DNA of 36,625 bases, taken from assembly GCA_005881495.1 (NCBI GenBank), contig VBHI01000320.1:1-36625 (forward strand). Reading direction: 5' to 3'. The notes under the pieces were generated by a model. It worked only from the letters and a program-made list of their open reading frames with translations. It was not told the DNA's origin and ran no database searches. Shown in pieces: positions 7,706-16,100 of the stretch (position 1 is its first letter; each line of letters opens with the position of its first letter). Source of the stretch: Chloroflexota bacterium (GTDB taxonomy: Bacteria > Chloroflexota > Ktedonobacteria > Ktedonobacterales > Ktedonobacteraceae). The position numbers were made by a program, and so were the translations under genes.

Positions 7706-9694
7706 TTACAATTTCGCCAGCTTATACCCCACATCCGGCACCGTCAAAATATACGCCGGGTGCCGGGGATCAGCCTCTATCTTGCGGCGCAAGCGGCTGA
7801 TATAGACCCAGATGAAATCAACTTCGCGGTTATATTCTGGCCCCCATACTTTTTCCAACAGTACTTCATGTGTCAAAACAATCCCCACGTTGTGTGCCAG
7901 CGTACTGAGCAACTTGTACTCTTTGCTACTCAACTGCACCGTGCGGCCCTGTACGAATACCTGGTGCTGGGCGTAATCAATCGTCAGATCTCCCGTGCTG
8001 AAGATAGCCTGCGTTCCCTGTTGTTCATTTGGTGCGGCCTGGCGGCGCAGCTGCGCACGAACTCGCGCCAGCAGTTCCTTCATGCCGAATGGTTTCATCA
8101 TCAGGTCATCGGCGCCAAGGTCAAACAGGCGCACGCGCTCATCTTCATCACAATCGTCGCAGAGCAGGATCACCGGAGTTTGCGCAAATTCACGCAAGCG
8201 CTGTAATAACTCTAGACCGCTGATATCAGCCAGGCGTGTCGAAAGGAGAATGAGATCGGGTTCTTCCAGGTCTATTTGCCGCAGAAACTGTATACCATGA
8301 TGAACAGTCTGCACGCGATAAGCATGCTCTTCCAGGTTGGACCGTAAATAGCGTGTCAGGCGTAGATCACCCTCGGCAACCAGCACGTATGCGCGATGGC
8401 TTTGCTTGAGTGAGCCACTTGAGCGCGTTGCGGGCAGAGCAAGTGGACCACTCGGGGAAGAGGAAAGCATCTCTGTCTGCCGCTGACTCAATGAGGACAC
8501 GCGCGGCGTAAATGGCAACGTACAGTAAAACGTCGCTCCCTGCCCTGGCCCGGCAGAATCGGCCCAGATTTTACCGCCATGCGCTTCGAACGTGGAGCGC
8601 GCAACCGCCAATCCCAGGCCACTCCCGTTTGAACCAATCCCATCCCGAGGATGAATACGGTAAAAGCGCTCAAAAATGCGCTCAAGATGTTCGGCAGCTA
8701 TTCCCACGCCTTCATCCGTCACGCTCAGACACAACTCGAAATCATTGCTCTCCAGCCGCAGGCTGACGGTTCCACCATCGGGAGAGTAGGTAATAGCGTT
8801 ACTCAGCAGAGAATGTAGCGCTTGCCTGACACGAACGACATCACAGACCACGGTGGAAGGCACATCCGGTGGGATAGCAAGAATAAAGGTATGGCGAGGC
8901 GCGGCTTTTTGCCAGTGCTCGACAATTTGGCGCAGGAATTCAGCAGTGTTTATCTGCGTGAGTCGCAACGTTTGCGCGCCAGAGTCCAGTCTCCAAACAT
9001 CCAGGAGGGTATTGAGTACATCATACAAGCGGTCTGCATGGGTATCGATCATCTGCAACATTTCACGCTGCACGACCGGGTCCCAGCGCGTCGAGTTCCC
9101 CAGCAGCGTCGTGGCGCATCCCTTGATCACGGCCAGTGGCGTCTTCAATTCATGAGCAGCCAGGGCCAGCGTCTCACCGCGCGACTCGATCGCGGTACGT
9201 TCCAGGGTAATATCGTCGAGGAGTACACCGCGCCCCAGCAGGTGGCCCGCTGCGTCCCACATCGGGAAACAGCGCACGCGCAGCCAGCGTACCGCCGCAT
9301 TCGCCAGGGCAATATCTGTCGAAGACTCTTGCTCGGGAGCAAACCAGGCGCGATTAAGTTCACTCTCCACACTTTCTGGCTCGGTCGCCAGCGTGAGCAG
9401 TTGTTTGCGCACATCAAAAACTGGCTGCTCGATCAATTCATGGCTGTCGATGCCCAGCAAACGCACCGCGCTGGCATTGAAATAGGTGACGCGCTCCCCC
9501 ACGTTCAACAGCAGGAAGCCGCTGCTCATATTGGCAGCTACTCCAGCGAGAACGCTATATTCTTGTAGAAGTCCGGCAGATAAAATATCGCTCTCTTTTG
9601 AGAAAATATGTGATGGAAATAACGCGCCCTCTACAGCCCACCAGCCACTATTGTTCGTATTCGTATCTGCCCCGTTTCCGGCGGCGAAATCCAT
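7706..9694 (-). CDS. Single-chain two-component regulator: PAS - histidine kinase - degenerate receiver - winged helix
   Basis: 662 aa, no clear membrane helix, so probably cytoplasmic. Domains in order: PAS-like sensor (about 45-165), HisKA with the phospho-histidine in HELKTP (His181), HATPase with N box LLSNAITYS (about 296-304), G1 DEGVGIA and G2 GSGLGLAVA. A receiver follows (about 436-550), then a PhoB/OmpR-type winged helix (about 563-662, KEYKLLSTLA ... FIWVYISRLRRKIE). In the receiver the phosphoacceptor position reads LILLSTRLAD: Ser485 replaces Asp, while Lys534 (MMKPF) is kept. It could bind DNA itself and be switched by the PAS or kinase part. AGGAGAGG precedes the ATG. The nearby membrane receiver at 6893-7543 has an intact Asp and is a candidate phosphate acceptor. 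Confidence 0.88.
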   Translation of the reverse strand: MDFAAGNGADTNTNNSGWWAVEGALFPSHIFSKESDILSAGLLQEYSVLAGVAANMSSGFLLLNVGERVTYFNASAVRLLGIDSHELIEQPVFDVRKQLLTLATEPESVESELNRAWFAPEQESSTDIALANAAVRWLRVRCFPMWDAAGHLLGRGVLLDDITLERTAIESRGETLALAAHELKTPLAVIKGCATTLLGNSTRWDPVVQREMLQMIDTHADRLYDVLNTLLDVWRLDSGAQTLRLTQINTAEFLRQIVEHWQKAAPRHTFILAIPPDVPSTVVCDVVRVRQALHSLLSNAITYSPDGGTVSLRLESNDFELCLSVTDEGVGIAAEHLERIFERFYRIHPRDGIGSNGSGLGLAVARSTFEAHGGKIWADSAGPGQGATFYCTLPFTPRVSSLSQRQTEMLSSSPSGPLALPATRSSGSLKQSHRAYVLVAEGDLRLTRYLRSNLEEHAYRVQTVHHGIQFLRQIDLEEPDLILLSTRLADISGLELLQRLREFAQTPVILLCDDCDEDERVRLFDLGADDLMMKPFGMKELLARVRAQLRRQAAPNEQQGTQAIFSTGDLTIDYAQHQVFVQGRTVQLSSKEYKLLSTLAHNVGIVLTHEVLLEKVWGPEYNREVDFIWVYISRLRRKIEADPRHPAYILTVPDVGYKLAKL

Positions 9695-9788
9695 AGTAAA
9701 CGTGACCTCTCCTGGTTGCTTGAGTTTGTCTAACTCATATATATTCTAGCAAACAGGTCAAGGTTTACTACGTGCCACTAAGAGATGT

Positions 9789-9827
9789 TGTCAGTATTTG
9801 ACAGTTCCAGAAGTATGGAGATATTAT
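9789..9827 (+). promoter_or_regulatory. Promoter of the DUF2252 gene with an overlapping inverted repeat
   Basis: TTGACA at 9798-9803 and TATTAT at 9822-9827 with an 18-bp spacer fit a vegetative promoter. TGTCA-GTATT-TGACA (9789-9803) is an inverted repeat covering the -35 and could be an operator. A start site near 9834 would exclude the ATG at 9826 as start codon and favours 9877. Confidence 0.55.
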
Positions 9828-9876
9828 GGATGAGACAGCGTATCTACTTTCGTCATCAGGGCTGAAGGAGGCGAGT

Positions 9877-11250
9877 ATGGTGAACGTCCCATTACCCGTA
9901 GTTCAGAACATGGGAACAGTGGCCGAACGGCGTGCTGCCGGTAAGGCTCTACGTAACAAGGTGGCCCGTTCCAGCCATGCTGAGTGGTCACCGGTCGCTG
10001 ATCGCCCTGACCCGATCAGCCTGTTAGAGGAACAGAACCGCACGCGGTTCGCACATCTCGTGCCAATTCGCTTTGAACGGATGACCACCTCGCCTTTTGC
10101 TTTTCTGCGCGGAACAGCGGTCGTCATGGCAGGTGACCTGGCAGCAACACCTATCACAGGGATTCAGGTTCAGCTCTGTGGCGACGCGCACCTCAACAAC
10201 TTTGGAATCTACGCAACACCAGAACGCAACCAGGTCTTCGATCTCAATGACTTTGACGAGACACTCCCGGGTCCATGGGAATGGGATGTAAAACGCCTTG
10301 CCGCCAGTATCGTTGTGGCGGGACGAAATAATGGGTTCTCTGGCGACATGAACAGGCAGGCAGTAGTAAGTTGCATAGGCTCGTACCGTCAGCACATGTG
10401 GGAGTACAGTGAAATGCGCTACGTTGACATATGGTACTCCCGCATTGACTACGCGAGTTCGCTCCAGACCGTTCGCCGCATCTTTCGCTGGTGGATCAAT
10501 AAACAGCGTAAGAAGGCTAGTCGGCGCACTCATGTTGAACTCTTACCTAAGCTTACACAGGAAGTTGAGGGCAGGATCTTTATCAAGGATGATCCTCCGC
10601 TGATTACGCACCTCGATGACGATGAACTTGTTCAGAAGTTGAGAGTACTGGTTGAAGAATTCAAAGCATCGTTGCGGATTGACCGGCAGGTGCTCTTGAA
10701 CAAATACCGCCTGGTAGATGTAGCCCACAAAGTTGTGGGTATAGGGAGTGTTGGTACGCAGTGCTATATCGCCTTACTCATGGGGAGTGGCAGCAGCGAT
10801 CCAATCTTTTTGCAGTTCAAGGAAGCAGGGTCCTCGGTACTCGAGCGATACCTAGGACCGAGTACTTACGCAAATCATGGCGAACGAGTCATCAACGGGC
10901 AACGGCTCATGCAGGCGGTCAGCGGCACTTTTCTTGGATGGGGAAGCCTGGGCTCCATGGATTTCTACTTTCGCCAACTGCGTGACATGAAGTTATCGGT
11001 GGACCTTGAAACGTTGAGTGAAGAAGGCTTTATCGAGTATTGTAGATTCTGTGGGTGGGCGCTCGCACGTGCCCACGCCCGCTCGGGTGACCCTGCATTG
11101 ATCAGCGGCTACCTGGGCAGAAAAGATGTGTTCGACCGCGCGATTGCTACTTTCGCCGAGACATACGCTGATCAGGCTGAACGCGACCATGCTGCGCTTG
11201 TCGCCCATGTCCAGTCAGCCCAAGCATCTCTTGAGAGCGCGGTCAACTGA
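9877..11250 (+). CDS. DUF2252 family protein (kinase-like fold)
   Basis: 457 aa from the ATG at 9877, which has a strong AAGGAGG site; an in-frame ATG at 9826 overlaps the predicted -10. The family signature is evident: RAAGKALRNKVARSSHAEW near the start, then CGDAHLNNFG (Asp103, Asn108) and FDLNDFDETLPGPWEWDVKRLA (Asp125/Asp127), then a C-terminal YADQAERDHAALV. The GDxHxxN and DFD patterns resemble the catalytic and metal-binding loops of aminoglycoside-phosphotransferase-type kinases, so a small-molecule kinase is conceivable. The substrate is not known. It is monocistronic and divergent from the hybrid kinase. Confidence 0.88.
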   Translation: MVNVPLPVVQNMGTVAERRAAGKALRNKVARSSHAEWSPVADRPDPISLLEEQNRTRFAHLVPIRFERMTTSPFAFLRGTAVVMAGDLAATPITGIQVQLCGDAHLNNFGIYATPERNQVFDLNDFDETLPGPWEWDVKRLAASIVVAGRNNGFSGDMNRQAVVSCIGSYRQHMWEYSEMRYVDIWYSRIDYASSLQTVRRIFRWWINKQRKKASRRTHVELLPKLTQEVEGRIFIKDDPPLITHLDDDELVQKLRVLVEEFKASLRIDRQVLLNKYRLVDVAHKVVGIGSVGTQCYIALLMGSGSSDPIFLQFKEAGSSVLERYLGPSTYANHGERVINGQRLMQAVSGTFLGWGSLGSMDFYFRQLRDMKLSVDLETLSEEGFIEYCRFCGWALARAHARSGDPALISGYLGRKDVFDRAIATFAETYADQAERDHAALVAHVQSAQASLESAVN

Positions 11251-11393
11251 AGATGGTGTTGTTCTTCGTCGCTATCGCCGAGCGCTTCAAGTGGCCTCCG
11301 GTCCAGGAGGTGATCTTGTTGCTAGAAAGACTACTTGAGAATATCTCCCGCCTGACAGCAGCGCTACAATAGCGACGATGCAAGACAGTTGAA

Positions 11394-12659
11394 TCAAGAT
11401 ATCTGTCGCTTCGTCACGCGCTTGCCCATCGAGATGAAGAGCGTCCCCACATCTTTGAGCATCTTATCCCACGCCAGAATGAGTTCTTCCCAGGCGCGCC
11501 AGCCACGCATGCGCCAGGGTGGTGGTGCTCCTTTGACGTGTGGCGGGATCGTCAGCTCGATTTCCTTAATTGCCAGTTCGCGCTGCGACATCTTGAGCAG
11601 GTGCACCGGGATAACCGGGTGTTCAGCGATCGTGTAGCTGCGGCCAGGTAAGGCATCATACCATTCGTTGGGGACGTGCTCTTGTGCCGGATCGAGTAGC
11701 TCAGTAGTGCCATACGCTCGTAAAACATCATATGCCACATCATTGCAATTGTGACGCAAGGCAACGTAAGGCTGTCGACTCTCCCAGACAGCCGTCCTCC
11801 AGGCTTCTTTCGGTCGAGGTTGCGAGACATAAAAGAGCTTATACTCATCATACGTGCTGCTTCGTTTCTGCATCGTCGCGATAGGATCCAGCGTGTGCAT
11901 GGCCCAAAACCCCATCTCCTCCGGACTGGCGTAAGGTTTGTTCGTGGCGTTCTCGACCGACCCCGCGTTAAACCAACCGTTGTACCACTCGAAGGCCCAT
12001 GCGATATGGCCCAGCCCGGTTGCTCCCATACGACGCACGAAGACTATTGCACGCCTGGTAGTAGGAGGAAGAACGTCAGGTACCTCCAGCAGACTTTCTG
12101 GCGCCTGGAAGGTCGATCTCGTAGAGATAGCAGGGGCGAAGCGCAGAAGAAGCCCTCTTATCACCAGGTAGAAGCCATCACACAAGGCGTAAACAATAAT
12201 GAAGTTACGCAAGAAGATCCGTGTGAAGAACAGTGTGTGAGCCGGAAAGAGGAAGAGTATCAGACCAAACAGTCCTAACAGTCCTCCATAGAGCCAGATG
12301 ACACCTGCGTATGGACTCCTTGATCGCCAGGCCTCGATAATCGCCCTGACGCTACTGATGATAATGCGGGCCGCAATGATAATGAGTAGGAGGAAGATGG
12401 TCAAGACGTGATACACCAGGCTGATCAGACCGAGCACGATACTTAAGGCACTCCCAAGAGAAGATAGCACTTTGCGTTTTGGAGCGCGTTTGCCCGTGGC
12501 AACCTTATAGATATCAAGGTTTCCATCAAAGATCAGGTAGATCCCCAGGGCATAGATGAAGAAACGCACATCAATGAAAATAAAGAGCAGGCCGAAAGTG
12601 ATGGACAGGACACCCCGTATCACCTCCATCCACCAGAGCCTTGTTTGAGTCTCTTTCAT
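11394..12659 (-). CDS. HdeD-like membrane domain fused to a permuted papain-like (amidase/peptidase) domain
   Basis: 421 aa from the ATG at 12659; a longer frame to 12767 overlaps the upstream gene and lacks hydrophobic start features. Residues about 8-180 form five to six membrane helices resembling HdeD/DUF308 proteins. The soluble C-terminal part has TGLGHIAWAFEW (His218), NAGSVEN, TYDEYK and HNCNDVAYDVLRAYG (Cys305). The order His then Cys, with the Cys at the start of a helix, is that of permuted NlpC/P60-like enzymes (LRAT/YaeF group). Hydrolysis of an amide bond is a possible but untested activity. It is probably co-transcribed with the upstream zinc-ribbon gene. Confidence 0.7.
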   Translation of the reverse strand: MKETQTRLWWMEVIRGVLSITFGLLFIFIDVRFFIYALGIYLIFDGNLDIYKVATGKRAPKRKVLSSLGSALSIVLGLISLVYHVLTIFLLLIIIAARIIISSVRAIIEAWRSRSPYAGVIWLYGGLLGLFGLILFLFPAHTLFFTRIFLRNFIIVYALCDGFYLVIRGLLLRFAPAISTRSTFQAPESLLEVPDVLPPTTRRAIVFVRRMGATGLGHIAWAFEWYNGWFNAGSVENATNKPYASPEEMGFWAMHTLDPIATMQKRSSTYDEYKLFYVSQPRPKEAWRTAVWESRQPYVALRHNCNDVAYDVLRAYGTTELLDPAQEHVPNEWYDALPGRSYTIAEHPVIPVHLLKMSQRELAIKEIELTIPPHVKGAPPPWRMRGWRAWEELILAWDKMLKDVGTLFISMGKRVTKRQIS

Positions 12660-12747
12660 AGATAACTCTACTATTCCAGACCGAAAGTGTCTCAAGGTTA
12701 TGGCTATAAATGGAAGTGCAGGAGGCGTTGAAGGTTGATTCTTAACC

Positions 12748-13161
12748 CTACCTGGCGATCGCTGCAATCATCACAATCAAAACCAGGTGAAATAACATAG
12801 CGACAACAAATCCCCAGGCAATAAAGAGGATCCACTTGCGATCATTCAGTACCGAGCGATACGATGAGTGCGACTGGGGCCAGCGTTCCGCGGCGACTAA
12901 GCCCACGGCGATACGCAGGCGTAGGGGAGTGCGCACCGGTGATCGGCGCATTTCGATGAGCAAAACCTGGTAACAGTCATTGCACAAAACCCACGACCGG
13001 CGAGGCTCGGGCACATCTTCTGGTTCCATTAAGGGAACAGCTCCCGCCTTGAGGCGACCTGTACAGATGGAGCATCGTTCCTGTGTTCGCTTCTTTGCTC
13101 TTTGTAAACCCTCTCGACCACTCACAACGACAGGTCCGCTTCTGCGCATTGCTTCTTTCAC
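12748..13161 (-). CDS. Small zinc-ribbon membrane protein of unknown function
   Basis: 137 aa from a GTG at 13161 placed 9 nt after AAGGA; TTG at 13170 and ATG at 13149 are alternatives. Two CxxC pairs (CSIC and CNDC, 27 residues apart) would bind a zinc ion. A single hydrophobic C-terminal segment (WILFIAWGFVVAMLFHLVLIVMIAAIA) gives a tail anchor. Positively charged stretches lie between them. No specific family is recognised. It is immediately upstream of the HdeD/papain-like gene. Confidence 0.6.
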   Translation of the reverse strand: MKEAMRRSGPVVVSGREGLQRAKKRTQERCSICTGRLKAGAVPLMEPEDVPEPRRSWVLCNDCYQVLLIEMRRSPVRTPLRLRIAVGLVAAERWPQSHSSYRSVLNDRKWILFIAWGFVVAMLFHLVLIVMIAAIAR

Positions 13162-13412
13162 CGTGGTCAATCCTTTCTGTCGCCTGGACTCCAGGTGTTC
13201 ATTTCAGCATAACTCTCGCGAACAAACGCACTGTAGGAAACAAAAAAATATCTCACCTATCTATTCTACCATATTTCTTGTGATAGGTTTGTGATATTGA
13301 GAGGCATTCATGAACAAATTCGGCTAATCGGCTAAAAAGAAGATGTTGCATACGTGCTTGCACCACCTATTTACTATAAGCAAAAGGCGATGCAAACACT
13401 GTATATCGTACT

Positions 13413-14045
13413 TTACGGACGCAGGAGCAGGGGCAACAGATACACTGTGCTGACGACAGCCAACCACACAAAGTCGACAAAGTGCCAGTACATCTCACCC
13501 GCTTGAACGGCAAAATGATCCTTCGCTGTAAAGTCCCCGCGCAGGGAACGAATGAAGATGACGAGCAAGAAAAGTATACCGACGGTGACGTGGAGACCGT
13601 GAAAACCGGTCAATGTATAGAAAGCCGAGCCAAAGGCCCCGTAATTCACTGTAAAATGCTGCCCGACCAGATTGGTGTACTCGTACACCTGGCCACCCAG
13701 GAATATGGAGCCAAGCACAATCGTACCAAGCAGACCTAACACCAGGTTGCGCCGATTCCCCCTGGCGATACCAGCTCCCGCGATACGCACAGGAATGCTG
13801 CTAGAGAGCAGTATGAGTGTATTGAATAGGGGAAAGACGTAATCCAGGTAGTCTCCCGAAGGCAGCTTAAATGCAAACGGCCCACCTATATTCCTGATTT
13901 CAAGGTAGAGGTAAGATGCAATCAGGTTGGCAAAGATCAACGCCTCCGAGGTAATGAAGAAGATCATTCCCCACCAGCCGAGACTTCGCCCCGCAACTTG
14001 ATGCTCACTAGCGGCAGCGATTGATTCACCCTGAACTGTACTCAT
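13413..14045 (-). CDS. coxC: Cytochrome c oxidase subunit III
   Basis: 210 aa, five membrane helices, as in the short bacterial subunit III. Diagnostic stretches are GMIFFITSEALIFANLIASYLYL near the N-terminus, TGFHGLHVTVGILFLL, and the end GEMYWHFVDFVWLAVVSTVYLL. The protein stabilises subunit I of the aa3-type oxidase. It is the last gene of the operon, 38 nt after the Cox4-like gene. The 250 bases downstream to the next gene hold no evident gene and no clear terminator. Confidence 0.95.
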   Translation of the reverse strand: MSTVQGESIAAASEHQVAGRSLGWWGMIFFITSEALIFANLIASYLYLEIRNIGGPFAFKLPSGDYLDYVFPLFNTLILLSSSIPVRIAGAGIARGNRRNLVLGLLGTIVLGSIFLGGQVYEYTNLVGQHFTVNYGAFGSAFYTLTGFHGLHVTVGILFLLVIFIRSLRGDFTAKDHFAVQAGEMYWHFVDFVWLAVVSTVYLLPLLLRP

Positions 14046-14083
14046 ATCTTCATAATCTCCCTATCTTGAGGATAGGCTCCTTA

Positions 14084-14365
14084 CTATTTCCTTCGTTCAA
14101 GCCCCCAACCGATGACGGCCGCAACGCTCAAAACGACACCGATACCCATCACAATCTGGTTACTGACAAGGCCAAGCAGCAATATGATCAGTGCGACAGC
14201 CAGGGCAAGCGGCCAGAAACTCTTCTGCGGTCCAAGCGCCCGCTCCTGTGCCACTTCCGGTGCACGGCCCTTCTTCGCTTTCGCTACCTGTTGACTCTGA
14301 TCTTGCTCCTCAGACACGGCCTCTCCCTTTTCTGCTTCACTCAAATGCCGCTTGATGTCGCCCAC
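14084..14365 (-). CDS. Cytochrome c oxidase subunit IV-like small membrane protein
   Basis: 93 aa from a GTG at 14365, one base after the coxA stop, so translation is coupled; the frame is open to 14416 within coxA but that part has no support. A charged N-terminal half is followed by two membrane helices (SFWPLALAVALIILLLGLVSN and VMGIGVVLSVAAVIGWGLERR). The WGLE/Q end and the position between subunits I and III fit bacterial subunit IV (CtaF-like). A related two-helix module opens the protein at 26792-27613. Confidence 0.7.
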   Translation of the reverse strand: MGDIKRHLSEAEKGEAVSEEQDQSQQVAKAKKGRAPEVAQERALGPQKSFWPLALAVALIILLLGLVSNQIVMGIGVVLSVAAVIGWGLERRK

Positions 14366-14366
14366 A

Positions 14367-16052
14367 TTAATGGGTTGCGGTCTTCCAGTCAGCGATATCC
14401 GGGTTCTTCTTGTCATAGAATGGACGACGGCTGCGTACAGTTGGAATTTTCAGGAAGTTGTAGTGCGCCGGAGGTGAAGTGGTATCCCATTCCAGCGTGA
14501 ACGCATCCCAGGGGTCATCACCCGCCGGTTCACCGCTGCGCAGCGATATGATCAAGTTCCAGAAGAAGACCATAATCGCTATACCAAGAATGAACGCGCC
14601 TGCCGTTTGCAGCAGATTCATCTCGTTCCAGCCAAGATTGTCGGGATAGGTATAGATTCGCCGCGGCATCCCCAGCAGGCCAAGAATATGCATGGAGAAG
14701 AACGTCATATTCACTCCTATCAGCGTCAACCAGAACTGCACCTGTCCGAGCCGCTCGTTCATTAACTTGCCGCTTATCTTGGGGAACCAGTAGTAGAAGC
14801 CCGCGAAGATGCCAAAGACGGAACCGCCAAAGAGCACATAGTGCAGGTGTGAAACCACAAAGTAGGTATCCGTGACCTGGTAGTCAAAGGGCACCAATGC
14901 TAAGGCCGCTCCGTCGAGACCGCCAATCAGGAACATGGCGATAAATCCAAGCGCAAAGAGCATAGGCACCTTGAGACTTACCTTGCCGAACCAGATAGTC
15001 GCGATCCAGTTGAAGATTTTCACCGCGGTCGGAATGGCGATCAGCGTGGTACTGGCGGCAAAAAAGGCTTGTGCAATCAGCGGCAGGCCCACGGCAAACA
15101 TATGGTGCGCCCATACGGTGAAGCTCAGGAAACCGATAGCCACACCCGACCAGGCGATAAAAGTATAGCCAAAGATAGGTTTGCGCGCGAAAACGGGCAA
15201 TATCTCGGAAATCATACCAAAGACCGGCAAAATGAGAATGTATACCTCGGGATGGCCAAACGACCAGAAGAGGTGCTGCCAGAGCAAGGGATCACCACCA
15301 GATGCGAACGTGTAGAAATGTGTTCCCAGGTGACGGTCCAGCAGCATCATCACGCTCGCAGCCGTAAGGCTGGGCAGAGCGAAGAGCAGCAAGAATGCTG
15401 TAACCAGGGTCATCCAGGTGAACAATGGCATGCGGTTAATGGTCATACCTGGGGCACGCATCCTCAGAATCATTACCACAAAGTTAAGCGAACCGGCGAT
15501 CGATGAGATACCCAAGAGCAAAATACCTAGTAACCAGAAGTCCTCGTTTATGCCAGGCGAGCACATAACAGCGTTCCCACAGGCCGTGTTCAGTTCGGTC
15601 AACGGCGCATAATTGAACCAACCGTTGTTTGGCGCCGCGGCAAAGAGAAAACTCGAATTCAGGAAGACACCACCGAAGAGCACAAGCCAGTATCCAAAGG
15701 CGTTCAAACGCGGGAAGGCCATATCTCGCGCGCCGATCATCAGTGGCACGATATAGTTACCAAAGCCGGTCAGCGTAGGCATCACAAAGAGAAAGATCAT
15801 TGTCACGCCATGCATCGTGAAAATCTGGTCGTACACCTGTGGGCTGAGCACATGCCCGTTTGGCACCGCCAGTTGTGTTCGGATCAGTAAAGCCTCAAGT
15901 CCTCCCACCAGGAAGAAGGCAAAGCCGGTCAGCATGTACATCACGCCGATCTTCTTATGATCGGTCGTCATCAGCCATTCGCCAATATAAGTCTCGTCAA
16001 GGCGCCTGCGCCGCTCTACTCCTGGTACCTCAACGATCGTGCGGGTTGCCAT
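14367..16052 (-). CDS. coxA: Cytochrome c oxidase subunit I (heme-copper oxidase, A1-like)
   Basis: 561 aa, twelve membrane helices. It carries heme a, heme a3 and CuB. Ligands are visible: His81 (MHGVT) and His404 for heme a; His267 (GHPEVY, with Glu269 and the crosslink Tyr271), His316 and His317 (WAHHMF) for CuB; His402 (HLHYVL) for heme a3. The Glu in HPEVY marks the A1 group. GGAGG lies 7 nt before the ATG at 16052; the ATG at 16058 is too close to it. It is preceded by coxB with a 48-nt gap. Confidence 0.97.
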   Translation of the reverse strand: MATRTIVEVPGVERRRRLDETYIGEWLMTTDHKKIGVMYMLTGFAFFLVGGLEALLIRTQLAVPNGHVLSPQVYDQIFTMHGVTMIFLFVMPTLTGFGNYIVPLMIGARDMAFPRLNAFGYWLVLFGGVFLNSSFLFAAAPNNGWFNYAPLTELNTACGNAVMCSPGINEDFWLLGILLLGISSIAGSLNFVVMILRMRAPGMTINRMPLFTWMTLVTAFLLLFALPSLTAASVMMLLDRHLGTHFYTFASGGDPLLWQHLFWSFGHPEVYILILPVFGMISEILPVFARKPIFGYTFIAWSGVAIGFLSFTVWAHHMFAVGLPLIAQAFFAASTTLIAIPTAVKIFNWIATIWFGKVSLKVPMLFALGFIAMFLIGGLDGAALALVPFDYQVTDTYFVVSHLHYVLFGGSVFGIFAGFYYWFPKISGKLMNERLGQVQFWLTLIGVNMTFFSMHILGLLGMPRRIYTYPDNLGWNEMNLLQTAGAFILGIAIMVFFWNLIISLRSGEPAGDDPWDAFTLEWDTTSPPAHYNFLKIPTVRSRRPFYDKKNPDIADWKTATH

Positions 16053-16100
16053 GGGCATTCCTCCAAATATCCAGCCCTATAAAACTATAGGGTCAATAGG

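Noticed and set aside
9826..9876. Longer DUF2252 start at 9826
   Set aside because: The ATG overlaps the predicted -10 hexamer, while 9877 has AAGGAGG at good distance; kept only as alternative.
11266..11378. 10-bp inverted repeat TCGTCGCTAT / ATAGCGACGA in the convergent gap after the DUF2252 gene
   Set aside because: The arms are 93 nt apart with no T-run; too weak to call a terminator or element.
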